DNA from: Nitrospirota bacterium
Lineage (GTDB): Bacteria; Nitrospirota; Nitrospiria; JACQBW01
DNA: 37,219 nt
Direction of reading: 5' to 3'
Assembly: GCA_016201875.1 (NCBI GenBank)
Contig: JACQBY010000134.1
Location: forward strand, 1 to 37,219
Shown piece by piece: positions 1-6,439 of this stretch. Each line of letters starts with the position of its first letter. Positions within the stretch are counted from its first letter, which is position 1. A program made the translations under genes and the position numbers. Under the pieces are notes generated by a model. That model had not been told where the DNA came from. It saw nothing but the letters and a program-made list of their open reading frames with translations, and searched no databases.

Positions 1-1061
1 AGATCGACCAGCATGACATGTTCCGCCCGTTCTTTGGGATCTGCCAGAAGTTTCTTTTCAAGCATCCGGTCTTCTTCTTCGGTCGCCCCCCTTTTATAGG
101 TCCCCGCGATGGGGCGGGTCTGGACTTTTCCGCCGACCGACCGGACCAGCAGTTCCGGAGAAGAGCCTGCGATCTTTAAATCTTTTAACTTCAGATAAAA
201 CATATAAGGGGAAGGATTGACCTGCCTTAACGAACGGTATAGATCAAACGGATCAACCGAAAGAGTCTTTGAAATTCTCTGGGAAATCTGAACCTGGAAA
301 ATATCCCCGGTCTTGATAAATCCTTTGGCGGCCTGGACACTCTTTAAGAATTCTTCTTTGGGGGTTTCGTAAACCAGTTTTGCGGACAAACCGCGAAGTG
401 CGGAAGACTCTTTTTTTCGAGTTTTTTTGATCTTCAGAGGTTTTTGCATGAGCTGAATAATCTGATCGATCTTTTTGACCGCCCGGTCGTATGCTTTTTT
501 GGGGGCGGACAACCCGTTCCGCACTCCGTTTGATTCAACCCGGGCATTTGAAATCACCTTGATCCGGTGATTGATATGGTCAAAGACCAAAAGGGTGTCG
601 GTGATCAGAAAAAAAAGGTCGGGGACTTTAAGCGGATCGGGAAGCCGGTCGGGGACTTTTTCCATAAAACGGACGGCGTCGTAGCTCATATATCCCACCG
701 CCCCTCCATGGAACGGGGGTATTCCTTCGGTCACCGCCGGCTTAAAAGAGGCCATGATCTCCTGCAATTTCTTAAGGGGATCGGAGACATTCCGGAGAAC
801 CTCTTTTTTCCCTTCGCGGATGAGGGTCACGGTCTTTCCCTTGCTCTGGAAGACCAGAAGAGGGCGGCTCCCCATAAAGGAGTAGCGGCCGATCTTTTCT
901 CCCTGTTCAACGCTTTCGAGAAGATAGGAGTAATCTCCCTGGTCGATTTTTAAAAAAGCGGTGACCGGGGTTTCAAAATCGGCGAGGATCTCTCTGTAAA
1001 CGGGGATTAAATTCCCCTCTTTTGCTTTTTGCTCGAATTCTTTAAAAGCGGGATAATACAC
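1..1061 (-). CDS. trpE: Anthranilate synthase component I, N-terminal part (cut by window edge)
   Basis: Catalyses, with the glutamine amidotransferase TrpG, chorismate to anthranilate, the first step of tryptophan synthesis. My reading of the minus strand gives about 353 residues with the TrpE N-terminal signature (NLIPVYREILADFETPVTAF, then SYLLESVEQGEKIGRYSFMG), the start of the chorismate-binding domain (GDIFQVQISQR) and RPIAGTYKRG followed by KERAEHVMLVDL at the edge; the rest lies outside the window. The start is taken as GTG at 1061: an in-frame TAG lies at 1070-1068, followed only by ATT ATT GTG. No Shine-Dalgarno sequence is visible because repeat F2 abuts the start. Two F1 elements (505-528 and 382-405) add eight codons each in the poorly conserved linker between the two domains. 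PabB is the main alternative, but the N-terminal sequence favours TrpE. Confidence 0.9.
   Translation of the reverse strand, partial: MYYPAFKEFEQKAKEGNLIPVYREILADFETPVTAFLKIDQGDYSYLLESVEQGEKIGRYSFMGSRPLLVFQSKGKTVTLIREGKKEVLRNVSDPLKKLQEIMASFKPAVTEGIPPFHGGAVGYMSYDAVRFMEKVPDRLPDPLKVPDLFFLITDTLLVFDHINHRIKVISNARVESNGVRNGLSAPKKAYDRAVKKIDQIIQLMQKPLKIKKTRKKESSALRGLSAKLVYETPKEEFLKSVQAAKGFIKTGDIFQVQISQRISKTLSVDPFDLYRSLRQVNPSPYMFYLKLKDLKIAGSSPELLVRSVGGKVQTRPIAGTYKRGATEEEDRMLEKKLLADPKERAEHVMLVD
382..405. repeat. F1 element, rearranged L+R' form, inside trpE
   Basis: 24 bp: L (GCGGACAAACCG) followed by the inverse complement of R (CGAAGTGCGGAA), so the second half is inverted relative to the common L+R form. 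It encodes SALRGLSA-like residues in the trpE linker. Removing exactly these 24 bp leaves the reading frame joined as KKESKLVYETP. Confidence 0.8.
505..528 (+). repeat. F1 element L+R inside trpE
   Basis: GCGGACAACCCG followed by TTCCGCACTCCG (one change from the common R). On the coding strand it reads GVRNGLSA, in frame, in the interdomain linker of trpE. Excision on paper gives ESNAPKKAYDRAV. Confidence 0.85.
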
Positions 1062-1070
1062 AATAATCTA

Positions 1071-1147
1071 TTTATATTCAGGGGCCTTCGTAAACTGCAC
1101 TCAATGCCCCCGAACCCCATGCTCGGCCAGGCAAAGCCTGATCCTCT
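1071..1147. repeat. F2 repeat copy 1, abutting the trpE start
   Basis: 77 bp identical at all but one base to 28251-28327. It contains an outer inverted repeat (TTCAGGGGC with GCCCCCGAA) and the hairpin CAGGCAAAGCCTG. It lies directly upstream of trpE on the minus strand, leaving only 9 bp to the GTG. Read on the minus strand it contains a ten-codon mini-ORF, MQFTKAPEYK, ending at the TAG just before trpE. Confidence 0.85.
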
Positions 1148-1223
1148 GATTTAAAATGGTCATGAAATCAATGAAATATCATAACAGATTTATTTTTTAA
1201 ATGGAATAGACGTTTGGGGGAGA

Positions 1224-2696
1224 TCAAGAGGAAAATCGCAAATACCAGGAGGGGCTTTGAAAGACAAGCGTTCCTTCCGGTTTTTGGATCGCTTGCGCGG
1301 AACGGGTTGTCCGCGACAGAGTCATCCGGTAATCGACGGTAATGGCAGCTCCTTCCCGTTTGATTTGCTGAAACTCCATGTTGATTTCGCGGGAATCGCG
1401 GAACATCTCCTGGAATCTCTCCCTCGCGGACAAACCGTTCCGCACTTCGCCGGGAGGAGACAACCGGATCTCTTTTTCTATGGCGCCAAGGTCCTTTTGT
1501 TCGACGTTTCTTTTAAACTCCATGAGAAACGCTTCCAATTCATGGTCATCAAGTATTAGCGGAGGTCCGACCTGGGGAGGAGAGTGAGCCTCTTTTTCTT
1601 TTTTCAAAAATACAATTTCAATTGGCAGACAACCCGTTCTGCACTTCGGCGGAACATCGGTATTTATCAGAGCTGACGGTTCATGCGAAGTGCGGAGCGG
1701 GTTGTCCGCAACCTCTTGAATGACCGGCTGTTTATGAGATTGAACCCTTTCTATGCGAGGGGGATCAAATATTTTTCCGATCAAAAATAAAACAACCATA
1801 AAGGCCAGGCCGAAAGCCAGGATCATCCTCCTTTCACCAGACAAAGTGCGTCCGCACGGTTTGTCCGCTCGAACTTGATCCAGTAAGGTTTGGACATCAG
1901 GGAAACGGCGCGACGGCTCCTTTTCAACTAATTTTCGGATGACCGATTGAAAGTACGGAGGGATTTCAGGAGGAAAGGTTAATGAAAACGGATGCGTCTC
2001 GTAAACGATCTTCCCCCAGACTACGGCTTTTCCCATCCCATTAAAAAAACTCTTCCCGTGGATAAGGGTATAAAAAATCATTCCGAGCGAATATAAATCA
2101 CTCCTCCCGTCCGGCGGTTCCCCCCTGACCTGTTCCGGGGAGATATACTCGAGCGTTCCGAGCGGACCGGTCAGAGGAGCGGTGATTTGAAGGTCTCCTT
2201 GAATGGAGGCAATCCCAAAATCAGAGAGATAAGGCTTGCCGGCATGAGAGATCAAAATGTTTTCAGGTTTTAAATCAAGATGGAAAATATTTTTTTGATG
2301 GAGATACGCCAGAGCGGAGGAGATCTCCAGAAAAAGAGAGAGAAACCGTTCAAAAGAGGAGGGACCATTTGCAATGAGCCACTCTTTTAAATTCACCCCT
2401 TCGATATAGTCCATGACAATGGCGGACAAACCGTTCCGCACTTCGCCATACCCATCAATCCCCCGGGACGAAATCGGTTGGAAAGCGATAAACGAAACGA
2501 TATGGGGGTGCTTTAAAAGGGATAGGCTGAGCGCTTCTTTTTGAATCAGTTTTTGATAGCGGGGGTCCGCCGCAAGCTGAGGATGGAGTTTTTTGACGGC
2601 GAGCCAGCGGTTGGCGCCGGGGGACCAGGCTTTGTAGACAATCCCCATGCCGCCCCTGCCGATTTCTTCGAATTGTTCGAGTGGCCCGAAATCCAT
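1224..2696 (-). CDS. Membrane Ser/Thr protein kinase (PknB-like) with six F1 insertions
   Basis: 490 residues. The cytoplasmic kinase domain (about 9-275) shows the glycine loop GRGGMGIVYKA (13-23), AVKK with the ATP-binding lysine (33-36), the catalytic loop HLDLKPEN (139-146; Leu replaces the usual Arg of HRD), DFGIA (159-163) and the activation segment end GTLEYISPEQVRG. One membrane helix follows at about 292-310, and the C-terminal part (about 311-490) is predicted outside the membrane; it ends in a small domain of unknown role. ATG start 9 bp after tadC, so it probably belongs to the tad transcript and may tune piliation or envelope functions; that link is inference. F1 elements lie at 2422, 1842, 1686, 1625, 1426 and 1273-1314; the first is in the beta4-beta5 loop just before the hinge strand IVMDYIEG. 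All preserve the frame. Confidence 0.9.
   Translation of the reverse strand: MDFGPLEQFEEIGRGGMGIVYKAWSPGANRWLAVKKLHPQLAADPRYQKLIQKEALSLSLLKHPHIVSFIAFQPISSRGIDGYGEVRNGLSAIVMDYIEGVNLKEWLIANGPSSFERFLSLFLEISSALAYLHQKNIFHLDLKPENILISHAGKPYLSDFGIASIQGDLQITAPLTGPLGTLEYISPEQVRGEPPDGRSDLYSLGMIFYTLIHGKSFFNGMGKAVVWGKIVYETHPFSLTFPPEIPPYFQSVIRKLVEKEPSRRFPDVQTLLDQVRADKPCGRTLSGERRMILAFGLAFMVVLFLIGKIFDPPRIERVQSHKQPVIQEVADNPLRTSHEPSALINTDVPPKCRTGCLPIEIVFLKKEKEAHSPPQVGPPLILDDHELEAFLMEFKRNVEQKDLGAIEKEIRLSPPGEVRNGLSARERFQEMFRDSREINMEFQQIKREGAAITVDYRMTLSRTTRSAQAIQKPEGTLVFQSPSWYLRFSS
1273..1314 (-). repeat. F1 core with extended flank (F1x) at the kinase C-terminus
   Basis: The core GCGGAACGGGTTGTCCGC (1297-1314) is followed by a flank that runs through TTGGATCGCTTGCGC to CTTCCGG. 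The same flank recurs beside the F1 array at 3492-3526 with about three mismatches over 33 bp, showing a longer version of the element. Here it encodes RTTRSAQAIQKPEG near the kinase C-terminus. Confidence 0.65.
1426..1449 (+). repeat. F1 element L+R in the kinase extracytoplasmic region
   Basis: Exact canonical pair GCGGACAAACCG + TTCCGCACTTCG. It codes EVRNGLSA on the minus strand. Paper excision joins SPPG to RERFQEM in frame. Confidence 0.9.
1625..1648 (+). repeat. F1 element, A-variant (GCAGA/TCTGC stem), in kinase
   Basis: GCAGACAACCCG + TTCTGCACTTCG. Both stem arms carry the change G to A and C to T, so the hairpin is kept. It is read in a different frame from the EVRNGLSA copies (KCRTGCLP). 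Excision restores NTDVPPIEIVFLKKE. Confidence 0.85.
1686..1709 (-). repeat. F1 element in inverse orientation, in kinase
   Basis: R'+L' on the plus strand (CGAAGTGCGGAG then CGGGTTGTCCGC). The coding strand therefore reads L+R as ADNPLRTS. Excision of these 24 bp joins EV to HEPS in frame. Confidence 0.85.
1842..1868 (-). repeat. Degenerate F1 element in kinase
   Basis: 27 bp: L' (CGGTTTGTCCGC, 1857-1868) preceded by a damaged R' with six extra bases (CAAAGTGCG then TCCGCA). It encodes ADKPCGRTL between the kinase domain and the membrane helix. The length is still a multiple of three. Confidence 0.6.
2422..2445 (+). repeat. F1 element L+R inside the kinase catalytic domain
   Basis: Exact canonical 24 bp, coding EVRNGLSA at residues 85-92. 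It sits in the beta4-beta5 turn. Excision gives GIDGYGIVMDYIEG, which matches the usual run into a kinase hinge strand. Confidence 0.9.
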
Positions 2697-2705
2697 CCGG
2701 TTCCG

Positions 2706-3590
2706 TTAAAAGAGCTGTAAAAAGCGTAAAATCAACGGTTCAAAAATCAATATAAAGACGGCAGGGAAAATACACCCTAAAAGGGGGATCAGCATTTTAA
2801 CCGGCATCTGGTAGGCCCGTTTTTCGGCCAGCTGGAACCTTTTGGTTTTGATTTCCTCCGAGAGCTGGCGAAGCGCCGCCGAGAGGGGGCTTCCGATCTG
2901 ATCGGTTTGAATAAAAACCAGAATCAGCGAATGGACTTCCGGAAGGTTGATCCGGTTTGAGAACTCCCGCCAGGCGTCTGACCGGCTTTTCCCCATCCGG
3001 ACCTGCCGGACCATCGTCTCCAGTTCTTCTTTGAGAGGGCCCGGTTTAGAATTTTCCATGACTCTGGCCAATACCGTTAAATAATCGAGCCCCGCTTCAA
3101 CTCCTAACGTCATCAAATCGAGATAATAAGAGAGGTCCTTCACCATATTTTTTTGTCTCGCCTCGACGGCGCTCAACAAGAAAAGGAGGGGAAAAACCAG
3201 ACCGATGATAAAAAAGAGACTCAAAAGGAGAAGCATGAAACTAAAGACGGGCCATCGGTTTTTAAAAAAAAGGATTCCGGCCAGCGCCAGTATTATCGCC
3301 GCACCGCCGGATAAGAGCTGGAGGGAGATAAATCTCCCAGGGGCCATCGTCCAGCGGGCGGTAATCATTTTCTGTTGAAGATAAGCGAGGTAAGGTGACA
3401 ATCGAACGCGGACAAACCGCGAAGTGTAGAACGGTTTGTCCGCCGAAGTGCGGACGCGGACAACCCGTTCCGCACTTCGCGGTTTGTCCGCCCGTTCCGC
3501 GCAAGCGATCCAAAGGCCGGAAGGTCGGAACAAATGATGAGCCGCCCAGGCGGCCGAAATGAAAACTAAAAGATTGATGAAGAGAGTCAA
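2706..3590 (-). CDS. tadC: Tad pilus assembly inner-membrane protein TadC
   Basis: 294 residues of the T2SS_F/GspF type, the platform partner of TadB in Flp/Tad pilus assembly. It has an N-terminal membrane segment, two more helices (about 92-145), the conserved cytoplasmic domain (DLSYYLDLMTLGVEAGLDYL, then GSPLSAALRQLSEEIKTKR) and a C-terminal helix PVKMLIPLLGCIFPAVFILI. The start is TTG at 3590: an in-frame TAA lies just upstream and a GAGGA lies 8 bases before it. The 84-bp F1 array plus flank at 3408-3526 encodes a basic insert (ADKPRSAERVVRVRTSADKP and more) between the first helix and the rest. It is followed 9 bp later by the kinase. No TadA/CpaF ATPase is in the window. Confidence 0.88.
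   Translation of the reverse strand: MTLFINLLVFISAAWAAHHLFRPSGLWIACAERADKPRSAERVVRVRTSADKPFYTSRFVRVRLSPYLAYLQQKMITARWTMAPGRFISLQLLSGGAAIILALAGILFFKNRWPVFSFMLLLLSLFFIIGLVFPLLFLLSAVEARQKNMVKDLSYYLDLMTLGVEAGLDYLTVLARVMENSKPGPLKEELETMVRQVRMGKSRSDAWREFSNRINLPEVHSLILVFIQTDQIGSPLSAALRQLSEEIKTKRFQLAEKRAYQMPVKMLIPLLGCIFPAVFILIFEPLILRFLQLF
3408..3526. repeat. F1 array of seven 12-bp half units plus extended flank, inside tadC
   Basis: Consecutive 12-mers in exact register: L 3408, R' 3420 (CGAAGTGTAGAA), L' 3432, R' 3444, L 3456, R 3468, L' 3480. These are followed by CCGTTCCGCGCAAGCGATCC and the F1x flank ending CCGGAAGG at about 3522. The units 3456-3479 (a full L+R) split an inverse element R'...L' (3444-3455 and 3480-3491) exactly in the middle. 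The 84 bp of modules equal 28 codons, and the tadC frame is intact throughout. Confidence 0.88.
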
Positions 3591-3648
3591 GAGTTAATCC
3601 TCGCCGCCCCGTTCCCTGACCGGTCGCCGGGTGCGCTCCTCGACCCCA

Positions 3649-4311
3649 TCACTGCGTCACCTCGAAAATCATTGGAGCCTCAGCCTCATCTCCGTTCGGA
3701 TTGCGGATCACCACAGCATAGCTCTCTTTCAAAGGCGCCGGCCGGGCCGGAACCGTCCCAAAGTTGTATTTGGCAGTATTGTTGGCTCCTGATTTATAAG
3801 GAGATAACGTATATTGAGCCGCCGAAGTCGTACTCTTTAACACCATCACCGCGTTCTTATCAAAATTCGTACCGTAAGCCTGAATCGTTGCCCCCCCGGG
3901 GCCGTTCGCCGGAGTAAATGAACTGACGGTCATCGTGATCTTGAAAACCGCCGAAGCAACCGCCTCATCTCCATTCTGATTACGGATCACAACAGCATAG
4001 TTTCCCTTTAACGGCGCCGGTTGCACAGGCACCGTCCCCATGTTGAAAATGGGGGTATTGTAGGTCCCTGAATTATAAGGAAATAACGTATATTGAGCCG
4101 CCGAAGTCGTGCTCCTCAACACCATCACAGCCGTCGAATCAAAATTCGCGCCATTAGCCTGAAAAGTTGTCCCCCCCGGGCCGCCCGCCGGGGTGAATGA
4201 ACTGATGGTTGGAGTTGCGGCCTCTGCTTTGCCAAAAGGAAACAGAGTTAAAAAAACAATCCCGGTGAAAATCAGAAAGAAATTAAACTGTTTTGCCTGT
4301 TTGGCTTCCAT
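3649..4311 (-). CDS. Secreted protein with two IPT/TIG-like domains, between tadB and tadC
   Basis: 220 residues. An N-terminal signal peptide (helix NFFLIFTGIVFLTLF, likely cleavage after AEA) is followed by two tandem repeats of about 90 residues. Each starts ISSFTPAGGPGG or VSSFTPANGPGG and ends with a YAVVIRN(Q/P)NGDEA strand, as in IPT/TIG immunoglobulin-like folds. The ATG at 4311 has GGAG six bases upstream; a TTG at 4323 is in frame but less likely. It lies 38 bp after tadB and 58 bp before tadC, so it appears inserted into the tad operon. A pilus-associated surface role is inference. Confidence 0.8.
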   Translation of the reverse strand: MEAKQAKQFNFFLIFTGIVFLTLFPFGKAEAATPTISSFTPAGGPGGTTFQANGANFDSTAVMVLRSTTSAAQYTLFPYNSGTYNTPIFNMGTVPVQPAPLKGNYAVVIRNQNGDEAVASAVFKITMTVSSFTPANGPGGATIQAYGTNFDKNAVMVLKSTTSAAQYTLSPYKSGANNTAKYNFGTVPARPAPLKESYAVVIRNPNGDEAEAPMIFEVTQ

Positions 4312-4349
4312 CTCTATCTCCAAAATTTCCGGATGAATATCGCCGGGAA

Positions 4350-5300
4350 TTAAACCTCGCCGCTCTCCACGATTTTTTTAATCAGCCAGAAGCCGGAAAT
4401 CTCCAGCAAAAAAATCGCCAGCAACCCCGCTCCGCCGGCGGGGGTCGTCCAGAAAGGGGTCATTAAAGCCGGGTCGATTAAAAAAAGGATTGCGCCAAGA
4501 ATTAACGGAAGAATTCCGACGACCAACCCCTGCATCTTCCCCTGAGCCGTTAAAGCATTGATCTTCCCCTTGAGACGGGTTCTCTCTTCGATCGTCTCCT
4601 CCAGACGTTCAAGGACCGGGGTCAACGATCCCCCTGCATCGTTGGATAAAATCATCGCAGAGACCATCAGGCTCAGGTCTTCTAACCCGAGCCGGTGATC
4701 GAGATATTTAAGGCTCTCTTCAAAACTCTCCCCCATTTTTATCTTTTTTAAAACAAGACCGAGTTCATGGGAAATCGGAGGCGGAATTTCTCTCACCGCC
4801 TGCTTGATCGCCTCTGAAAGGCTCAACCCCGCACGAAGAGATCCGGACATCATCTTGAGAAGGTCGGGAATCTGCCGTTCGATCTTCTCAAGCCTTTTCC
4901 GGGAGAAAAACCGGATCGCTAATTTTGGAAGATGATAGCCTGCCGCGCCAAAGAGGAGAACCGCCAGAACGAACCCGCTCCAGGAGTCATCCATTCCGAC
5001 AACCGATCCGATGAGAATAAAAATACAAGTTGAAAGGAGATGAATCATTCCGGCCTGACGGGGGGTCAAAAAGAGGAATTGTTCGTCGAGCGAAGAGAGG
5101 GTTTCCCTGATGACTTTTGCCCTGTACCGGCGGTAACCCGGAAGGAGGCTGTTTCCTATCGAATAGATTCCGATTGAAACCCCGGAGAAAACCGCCAGAG
5201 AAATGGCGGCGGACAACCCGTTCCGCACTTCGGCAGACAACCCGTTCTGCACTTCGTTGGGAACAATGCCATAAAGGATGAAGTCAGCGAAGAGCGTCAT
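4350..5300 (-). CDS. tadB: Tad pilus assembly inner-membrane protein TadB
   Basis: 316 residues, T2SS_F/GspF type. After an N-terminal helix come two helices (about 85-125), the cytoplasmic domain RQIPDLLKMMSGSLRAGLSLSEAI, GLVLKKIKMGESFEESL, then SNDAGGSLTPVLERL, and two C-terminal helices. TadB and TadC form the inner-membrane platform of the Flp pilus machine. The ATG at 5300 overlaps the stop of the upstream lipoprotein gene by four bases (ATGA), indicating translational coupling. Two F1 elements in tandem add EVQNGLSA and EVRNGLSA right after the first ten or so residues. Confidence 0.88.
   Translation of the reverse strand: MTLFADFILYGIVPNEVQNGLSAEVRNGLSAAISLAVFSGVSIGIYSIGNSLLPGYRRYRAKVIRETLSSLDEQFLFLTPRQAGMIHLLSTCIFILIGSVVGMDDSWSGFVLAVLLFGAAGYHLPKLAIRFFSRKRLEKIERQIPDLLKMMSGSLRAGLSLSEAIKQAVREIPPPISHELGLVLKKIKMGESFEESLKYLDHRLGLEDLSLMVSAMILSNDAGGSLTPVLERLEETIEERTRLKGKINALTAQGKMQGLVVGILPLILGAILFLIDPALMTPFWTTPAGGAGLLAIFLLEISGFWLIKKIVESGEV
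5209..5256 (+). repeat. Two F1 elements in direct tandem inside tadB
   Basis: 5209-5232 is the GCGGA/TCCGC type (L+R) and 5233-5256 is the GCAGA/TCTGC type. They are adjacent with no base between, 48 bp in all, coding EVQNGLSAEVRNGLSA. The side-by-side pair shows the compensated stem change directly. Confidence 0.92.
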
Positions 5301-5638
5301 TTAGCCGTAGAGGTTTTTTTCTTTTTCTTTTTGGTATCGGTTTTTTTTGTGGTTGTTTTTTTAGGGGCCGGTTTTTTCTTAAGGGTCTCGATCTCTTTTT
5401 TCAGAGATTTATTTTCCTCTTCGAGCGCCGTCATTTTTTGCTTCGCCTGCTCGCTTTCTTTTCTTAACAGCTCCAGATCAGTCTGCACCCCTTTGTTCTC
5501 TTCCGACATCTTTTCAAATTGCTGTTTCAGCTTTACATTTTCTTCTTTTAATTTTTTTGCTTCACATCCCGACAACATCGGGATCAATACCAATAAAAAT
5601 AAAACACCCAACAGTGGTTTAAATGATTTAAATCTCAT
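5297..5638 (-). CDS. Small coiled-coil lipoprotein
   Basis: 113 residues. Signal peptide with the lipobox LSGC (Cys about 25), then a long heptad-rich coiled coil (KKLKEENVKLKQQFEKMSEE and on to about residue 85) and a Lys/Thr-rich tail (KKTTTKKTDTKKKKKK). The fold recalls small murein-type lipoproteins, but I do not recognise the family. The stop overlaps the tadB start by four bases, so it is the first gene of the tadB cluster in this window; it may act as an envelope anchor for the pilus, which is inference. GAAAGGACTGAGG precedes the ATG. Confidence 0.75.
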   Translation of the reverse strand: MRFKSFKPLLGVLFLLVLIPMLSGCEAKKLKEENVKLKQQFEKMSEENKGVQTDLELLRKESEQAKQKMTALEEENKSLKKEIETLKKKPAPKKTTTKKTDTKKKKKKTSTAK

Positions 5639-5714
5639 CCTCAGTCCTTTCTTGGAATTTAATCAAAGTTTTTTAGATTTTTGCATAAAACCAAACTTTT
5701 ATCAATACATCCTC

Positions 5715-5750
5715 AAAAAAAAAGCACGGTATCTCTACCGTGCTTTTTTT
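5715..5750 (-). terminator. Rho-independent terminator, probably bidirectional
   Basis: Perfect 11-bp stem AAAGCACGGTA / TACCGTGCTTT with loop TCTC (5721-5746), flanked by A-runs and T-runs on both sides. It ends the transcript of the gene at 5814-6041 and separates it from the lipoprotein-tadB cluster. Confidence 0.9.
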
Positions 5751-5813
5751 GCTGTAACTGTCTTCGCCGGATAACCGGGGGTCTTAATGGCCATTTTATG
5801 GCCACCAGAAAAA

Positions 5814-6041
5814 CTATTTCGCTTCTTCTTTCTTTTCTTCTTTCTTCATTTCTTTTTTGGCTTTCTTTGCTTTTTTGGCTTTTTTGGCTTTTTTCTCAGC
5901 TTTAGGAGCTTCTTTTGAAGCCTCCGCAGGAGCAGCCGGAGCCGCAGGAGCCGCAGGAGCCGCCGCGTCAGCCGCGAAGGTCACTGTTCCGAACGCAACA
6001 ACCATCATTAACGCAACAACTAAGGAATAGATTTTTTTCAT
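5814..6041 (-). CDS. Small secreted Ala/Pro- and Lys-rich protein
   Basis: 75 residues: a signal peptide (MKKIYSLVVALMMVVAFGTV, cleavage near TFA-AD), an Ala-Pro stretch (repeats of APAAP) and a tail of KKAKKAKK and KKEEKKEE repeats. Its length and low complexity make function unreadable; it may bind nucleic acid, lipopolysaccharide or another polyanion in the periplasm. The ATG follows the leader AGAGGGGGGGTGAAACAGA, which is nearly identical to the leader upstream of the gene ending at 26331. It has its own terminator. Confidence 0.7.
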   Translation of the reverse strand: MKKIYSLVVALMMVVAFGTVTFAADAAAPAAPAAPAAPAEASKEAPKAEKKAKKAKKAKKAKKEMKKEEKKEEAK

Positions 6042-6439
6042 TCTGTTTCACCCCCCCTCTTTTTATAATTTTAAGCCCGGATCATTTATTCAGGGGCCCT
6101 TCCGGTTTCACTTCGTGAAATCCTCAGATGTTCCGGCCACCTCACCGTCTCGGTGGCGTTCGTAGCTTGGTGTCACTTCCTCGTGACACCACTCACCCCG
6201 GAACCCCTCGCTCGAACTGGCAAAGCCATATCCTCGCTCTATAGAACCGCGCAAATTTATCCATGATATATGCAAAAAAAGAACCCTATTTTTTAAATTA
6301 AGAAAAAATATTAATTGCTTAATTTTATCAATTAGTTAAGAAATATTTACGTTAATTTTTTGATTGGCATAGAGTCGTGGATGTCTGTAATGAGGATATC
6401 AATACCTCAAAAAAGGCATTCACAAATCATTAAAAATTT
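6042..6439. other. Intergenic region between response regulator and small secreted protein
   Basis: About 400 bp. It holds repeat F2 copy 2 (6087-6243) and then a very AT-rich stretch (6250-6436) that probably carries the promoter for the small secreted protein. I see no convincing -35/-10 pair and no gene. Confidence 0.6.
6087..6243. repeat. F2 repeat copy 2, long form, intergenic
   Basis: About 157 bp. It starts TTCAGGGGCC and ends with CTGGCAAAGCC and TCCTCGCTCTAT, like the other copies. It carries three further hairpins: TTTCAC/GTGAAA, CACCG TCT CGGTG, and GGTGTCAC/GTGACACC. The last two reappear, with compensating changes, in the copy inside the HAD gene at 15087. Confidence 0.8.

Noticed and set aside
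567-953. Plus-strand open frame opposite trpE
   Set aside because: The minus strand encodes clear TrpE sequence; the plus frame has no recognisable domain.
1071-1147. F2 as a c-di-GMP riboswitch because of GCAAAGCC
   Set aside because: The GEMM core (GGGTAAAC, GNRA loop, CGCAAAGCC, final GCCGA) is absent; in F2 the GCAAAGCC is simply the loop of a small palindrome.
382-5256. F1 repeats as a CRISPR array
   Set aside because: Units are adjacent or kilobases apart, have no regular spacers, and lie inside conserved genes.
6087-6243. F2 long form as a tRNA or small structured RNA gene
   Set aside because: No cloverleaf, anticodon arm or T-loop; stems vary in number between copies, and related copies sit inside coding frames.
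6360-6385. Sigma-54 promoter (TTGGCATAGAGTCG) upstream of the small secreted protein
   Set aside because: The second half TTGC at the required spacing is missing on both strands.
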